Assembly: GCA_029212615.1 (NCBI GenBank)
Contig: JARGPJ010000002.1
Location: 496,001 to 560,000 of the forward strand
Direction of reading: 5' to 3'
DNA from: Verrucomicrobiales bacterium
Lineage (GTDB): Bacteria > Verrucomicrobiota > Verrucomicrobiia > Verrucomicrobiales > DEV007
Length of the DNA stretch: 64,000 nucleotides
Below are positions 61,779 to 64,000 of the stretch, one piece after another. Below the pieces are notes generated by a model. It did not search any database. It saw only the letters and a program-made list of their open reading frames with translations, and had not been told where the DNA came from. Position 1 is the stretch's first letter, and the number at the start of each line of letters is the position of its first letter. The position numbers were made by a program, and so were the translations under genes.

Positions 61779-61809
61779 AAGTTTAAGGGACAGACCTTCC
61801 ATTGGTTCC
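61779..61809 (+). repeat. GGGACAGACC repeat, copy 2
   Basis: This 31-base stretch is identical to copy 3 at 62911-62941 and has the same orientation. Its core is TTTAAGGGACAGACCTTCC, followed by ATTGGTTCC. Four bases separate it from the stop of the next hypothetical gene. AAGG and CCTT around GACAGA can form a small hairpin, as in REP elements. Confidence 0.8.
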
Positions 61810-61813
61810 CAAG

Positions 61814-62761
61814 CTAGTCCCCGAACCAACTCCGCCTTTGAATTTGAAGCTTTGCATCATCAACATATAAATTCAAAGACATCCAAATATCGCCCGAATA
61901 AAGTAAGCCGCTCCGAGAGTCGTGACGAAATGGGATTCCTGATTCCCCAAAAACATCTTTTATTGCCCCGGGGATATCGTCAGGAGCCGGAACAAGCTTT
62001 CCACCTTTCCCTATGTATGCAACTGCAGCAGGGATAGTTGCGGACAACTGAAAGTCATTTGCAAGCATTTGTCGCCACAATGTCAATAAATCGGGCTTCT
62101 GCATCATTGAATAGACGGTTGCAACCTCATTCTCCTCCTTGCGGTTATTCAACATGATCCAATTGGCCAACTGGTCACCTGGAATGTCGTCCGCTGCCTT
62201 TTGAATATTCACTTCAAATTCCTTTATTGACTTATCAACGTCAACATTCTTCAAGAACCACTGCTTAGCTGAAGGTATTCCTTGGTACGATTTCAGTGCA
62301 CGAGCGATATCAGAAGCCGCACTTGGATCTGCCGCAATCACTCTCCATGCTACAGCAACCGCTACTTGATCACACGTTGCAGCAATCAGTTCATTTAGAT
62401 ATCCTTCTTCATTCGAAGCCAGATTTGAAAATTCTAAGAAATCCTCAAAAGAATCAAGCCATTCTTGAGCTGGATTTATTTCAATCTCACCAATCGCCAT
62501 TTCAAGTGACTTCAAAACTTGTACTACGAACCTGACATCATCGTCCGACTGTTCTTCGGCGCCAGGCACTACCTCAGTAATACCTGGCCAATTTTCAGCG
62601 TTATCTAACGCAAACCTAATAGCATCTTGTGTGCTCAGTTCTGCAAAAGCGTCAGTCCATGATTTGACCTCAGTAGGCTTTCCAAATGCAGCGGTTCCCG
62701 TTAGAAAAAGAATCGCAATTAGTTTTATTTTCAAAAAGCAGTATTTCAAAAGCCGTTCCAT
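61814..62761 (-). CDS. Hypothetical exported protein flanked by direct repeats
   Basis: I do not recognise this 315-residue protein. An N-terminal hydrophobic stretch (about 7-26, CFLKIKLIAILFLTGTAAFG) is a likely signal peptide. The rest is soluble, mainly helical and acidic, with a Trp-rich middle (AVAWRVIAADPSAAS, then SAKQWFLKN) and a Phe/Trp-rich C-terminus (GDIWMSLNLYVDD). AT content and codon choice appear higher in A/T than in the flanking genes, as judged by eye, which suggests recent acquisition. It is bounded by identical 31-base repeats (copies 2 and 3), 1132 bases apart. Confidence 0.6.
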   Translation of the reverse strand: MERLLKYCFLKIKLIAILFLTGTAAFGKPTEVKSWTDAFAELSTQDAIRFALDNAENWPGITEVVPGAEEQSDDDVRFVVQVLKSLEMAIGEIEINPAQEWLDSFEDFLEFSNLASNEEGYLNELIAATCDQVAVAVAWRVIAADPSAASDIARALKSYQGIPSAKQWFLKNVDVDKSIKEFEVNIQKAADDIPGDQLANWIMLNNRKEENEVATVYSMMQKPDLLTLWRQMLANDFQLSATIPAAVAYIGKGGKLVPAPDDIPGAIKDVFGESGIPFRHDSRSGLLYSGDIWMSLNLYVDDAKLQIQRRSWFGD

Positions 62762-62910
62762 CGTAATTGAATATCGAAATCCGAATCAACAAAGTCTATT
62801 TCGGTCCGCGTAACTCGGCCTCCCGGGCCCAATGAAGGAAATCCGGACTGAATTTCCACAGCTCTCTTGGGACTAACAAAACGGTCAAAAGGGTAGACTT
62901 CATTATGGGG

Positions 62911-62941
62911 AAGTTTAAGGGACAGACCTTCCATTGGTTCC
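62911..62941 (+). repeat. GGGACAGACC repeat, copy 3
   Basis: This is identical over 31 bases to copy 2 and in the same orientation, 1132 bases further on. It marks the far edge of the accessory patch, 76 bases before the NUDIX gene ends. A short open frame on the minus strand runs through it, but I do not regard that as a gene. Confidence 0.8.
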
Positions 62942-63016
62942 ATTGACCGTATCAGAATGGATTATGCATTGTCCAGAGCAACAGAACCCACCGAAAGTAG
63001 GCAACAGACCTGTCAC

Positions 63017-63520
63017 TCACCTCTCTTCAAACCGCACCTCTTTCGACAGCATCTTCTCTCCGTCAAACTCGAACCAGGCTTGAAAGGCCTTTCCTGCCAG
63101 CATTTGCGGGAGCCAGTGACGGTCGTCGGCCCACATGCGGTCGAGAGGCAAATCGTCGATCGGAAACCACTCAGGGCGCGCCTCGCGTGTTTCGGTGGGG
63201 ATACCCTCAAATCCGGATCCCTGAAAAACGGTACAGTGAAGCTTTAACCCATCGACAAAGTCAAAATACAAGACGCCCCTCTCTTCAATAAAAGTCGGCG
63301 TGATGCAGAGTTCCTCCTGCACCTCACGGATCGCCGCTTCATGAGCGGTTTCGCCTGCTTCCAGCTTGCCACCGGGACCATTGATCTTGCCGGCGCCGAG
63401 ACCGGTCTTTTTATGAATCAACAGTACCTCACAGCCTCTCGTCAGAAAAACGAGATTAGCAATCATGTTAGGCGTCCATGATGAAGGAAAAGGACAATGA
63501 GCGATTTCGGACTTTGTCAT
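63017..63520 (-). CDS. NUDIX hydrolase (MutT-like)
   Basis: This 167-residue protein carries a complete NUDIX box, [22 protein letters not shown] (in part), with the Glu residues of REVQEE. The rest resembles the 8-oxo-dGTP diphosphatase/MutT and ADP-ribose group ([16 protein letters not shown] before the box). The ATG overlaps the gcvP stop in an ATGA arrangement, so the two genes are probably translated together. An internal ATG at 63464-63466 is possible but loses the first strand. The substrate is unknown. Confidence 0.92.
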   Translation of the reverse strand: MTKSEIAHCPFPSSWTPNMIANLVFLTRGCEVLLIHKKTGLGAGKINGPGGKLEAGETAHEAAIREVQEELCITPTFIEERGVLYFDFVDGLKLHCTVFQGSGFEGIPTETREARPEWFPIDDLPLDRMWADDRHWLPQMLAGKAFQAWFEFDGEKMLSKEVRFEER

Positions 63521-64000
63521 TCAGCGTCAGAATAGGCATCCATCCCCTCACAAGTGCAAACCAGATTTCGATCCCCGAAGACATTGTCGATACGACTCAC
63601 GGGGGGCCAGAATTTTCGCTCTCTCACCCACGCGAGCGGATACGCGGCTGACTCAGGCGTATAGGCCCGTTCCCAACCGCCTTTGAGCAGGGTTTCGGCA
63701 GGGTGCGGGGCGTTCTTCAGTGGGTTATCGAGCGGGTCGGATTCCCCCCCGGTAATGGCAGTGATCTCCGCGTGAATTTGAATCATCGCGTCACAAAAAC
63801 GGTCAAGCTCCTCTTTCGACTCGCTCTCAGTCGGCTCGATCATGAGCGTGCCTGCGACGGGCCATGACATGGTCGGGGCGTGGAAACCGTAATCGATGAG
63901 CCGCTTTGCAATGTCTTCAACCTCGACCCCGGCGGTCTCTTTGAAGCCACGAACATCAATGATGCATTCGTGAGCGACACGCCCCTTTTCACCCCGGTAA
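63517..64000 (-). CDS. gcvP: Glycine dehydrogenase (decarboxylating), GcvP, 3' part
   Basis: The minus-strand frame is open from the right window edge to the stop at 63517 and reads like the C-terminal 160 residues of glycine decarboxylase P protein. Landmarks are [41 protein letters not shown] (in part) and [14 protein letters not shown], ending with [12 protein letters not shown]-like sequence ([15 protein letters not shown]). GcvP is a PLP enzyme of the glycine cleavage system that decarboxylates glycine and loads the H protein. The catalytic lysine lies outside the window. The gene is incomplete at its 5' end. Confidence 0.94.
   Translation of the reverse strand, partial: YRGEKGRVAHECIIDVRGFKETAGVEVEDIAKRLIDYGFHAPTMSWPVAGTLMIEPTESESKEELDRFCDAMIQIHAEITAITGGESDPLDNPLKNAPHPAETLLKGGWERAYTPESAAYPLAWVRERKFWPPVSRIDNVFGDRNLVCTCEGMDAYSDAE

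Noticed and set aside
62746-62943. 65-codon minus-strand frame running through repeat copy 3
   Set aside because: Its first residues come from the repeat itself and its end overlaps the start of the exported protein. It probably arose by chance.

Overview
The window looks like a chromosomal segment from a member of the Verrucomicrobiota (PVC group). This is inferred from gene content, not from a marker gene: a DUF1501/DUF1800 pair, a decayed PEP-CTERM protein, ThuA and very large secreted redoxin proteins, a DUF4175-like operon and a RAYT transposase. Most of the DNA is ordinary coding sequence. Two genes run off the edges: a polyol dehydrogenase on the left and glycine decarboxylase on the right.

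Layout. 1-3.0 kb: end of a mannitol-type dehydrogenase, an OprB-like porin and a HAD phosphatase. 3.1-8.3 kb: an arsenic island on the minus strand (arsR, GAPDH, arsJ, a decayed PEP-CTERM gene, acr3, second arsR). 8.5-13.0 kb: a 1490-residue multi-PAS hybrid kinase. 13.2-17.9 kb: a selenium neighbourhood holding tRNA-Sec, a glycine-rich repeat protein with a pilin-like N-terminus, a cysteine desulfurase, tRNA 2-selenouridine synthase and, divergent from it, a 108-residue secreted selenoprotein whose Sec codon is an in-frame TGA at 17709-17711. Conventional ORF calling breaks that gene. 18.1-26.9 kb: an operon for a DUF4175-like membrane protein, a helical secreted protein, a prenyltransferase-repeat protein and a thioredoxin-tailed protein, then a small cysteine-containing secreted protein. 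26.9-39.2 kb: phosphate transport and PhoU, a rhomboid protease, an MBL-fold hydrolase, trpE, a Ser/Thr kinase with a cyclic-nucleotide domain, PPK2 and pyruvate kinase.

39.3-56.5 kb: a type II secretion locus in two convergent arms. Pseudopilins I, J, K, then L, M, a C/P-like protein and the secretin run on the plus strand. E, F, G and H run on the minus strand behind DUF1800, DUF1501 and a G-like protein. 56.8-59.7 kb: a redoxin protein and a ThuA-domain protein. 59.7-63.0 kb: an accessory patch with a RAYT (IS200-like) transposase, two unrecognised secreted proteins and three copies of a GGGACAGACC-type repeat. 63.0-64.0 kb: a NUDIX hydrolase and the 3' part of gcvP.

The most notable item is the selenoprotein (signal peptide, HMA-like fold with a U-x-x-C motif, and a hairpin just after the UGA that fits the bacterial SECIS pattern). 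It sits about 4 kb from tRNA-Sec and next to the selenouridine pathway gene mnmH. selA, selB and selD are not in the window. Other points of interest are the repeat array in the pilin-like protein, the RAYT/repeat patch, the two-route arsenic island without arsC, and the apparent co-transcription of DUF1800/DUF1501 with gspEFGH.
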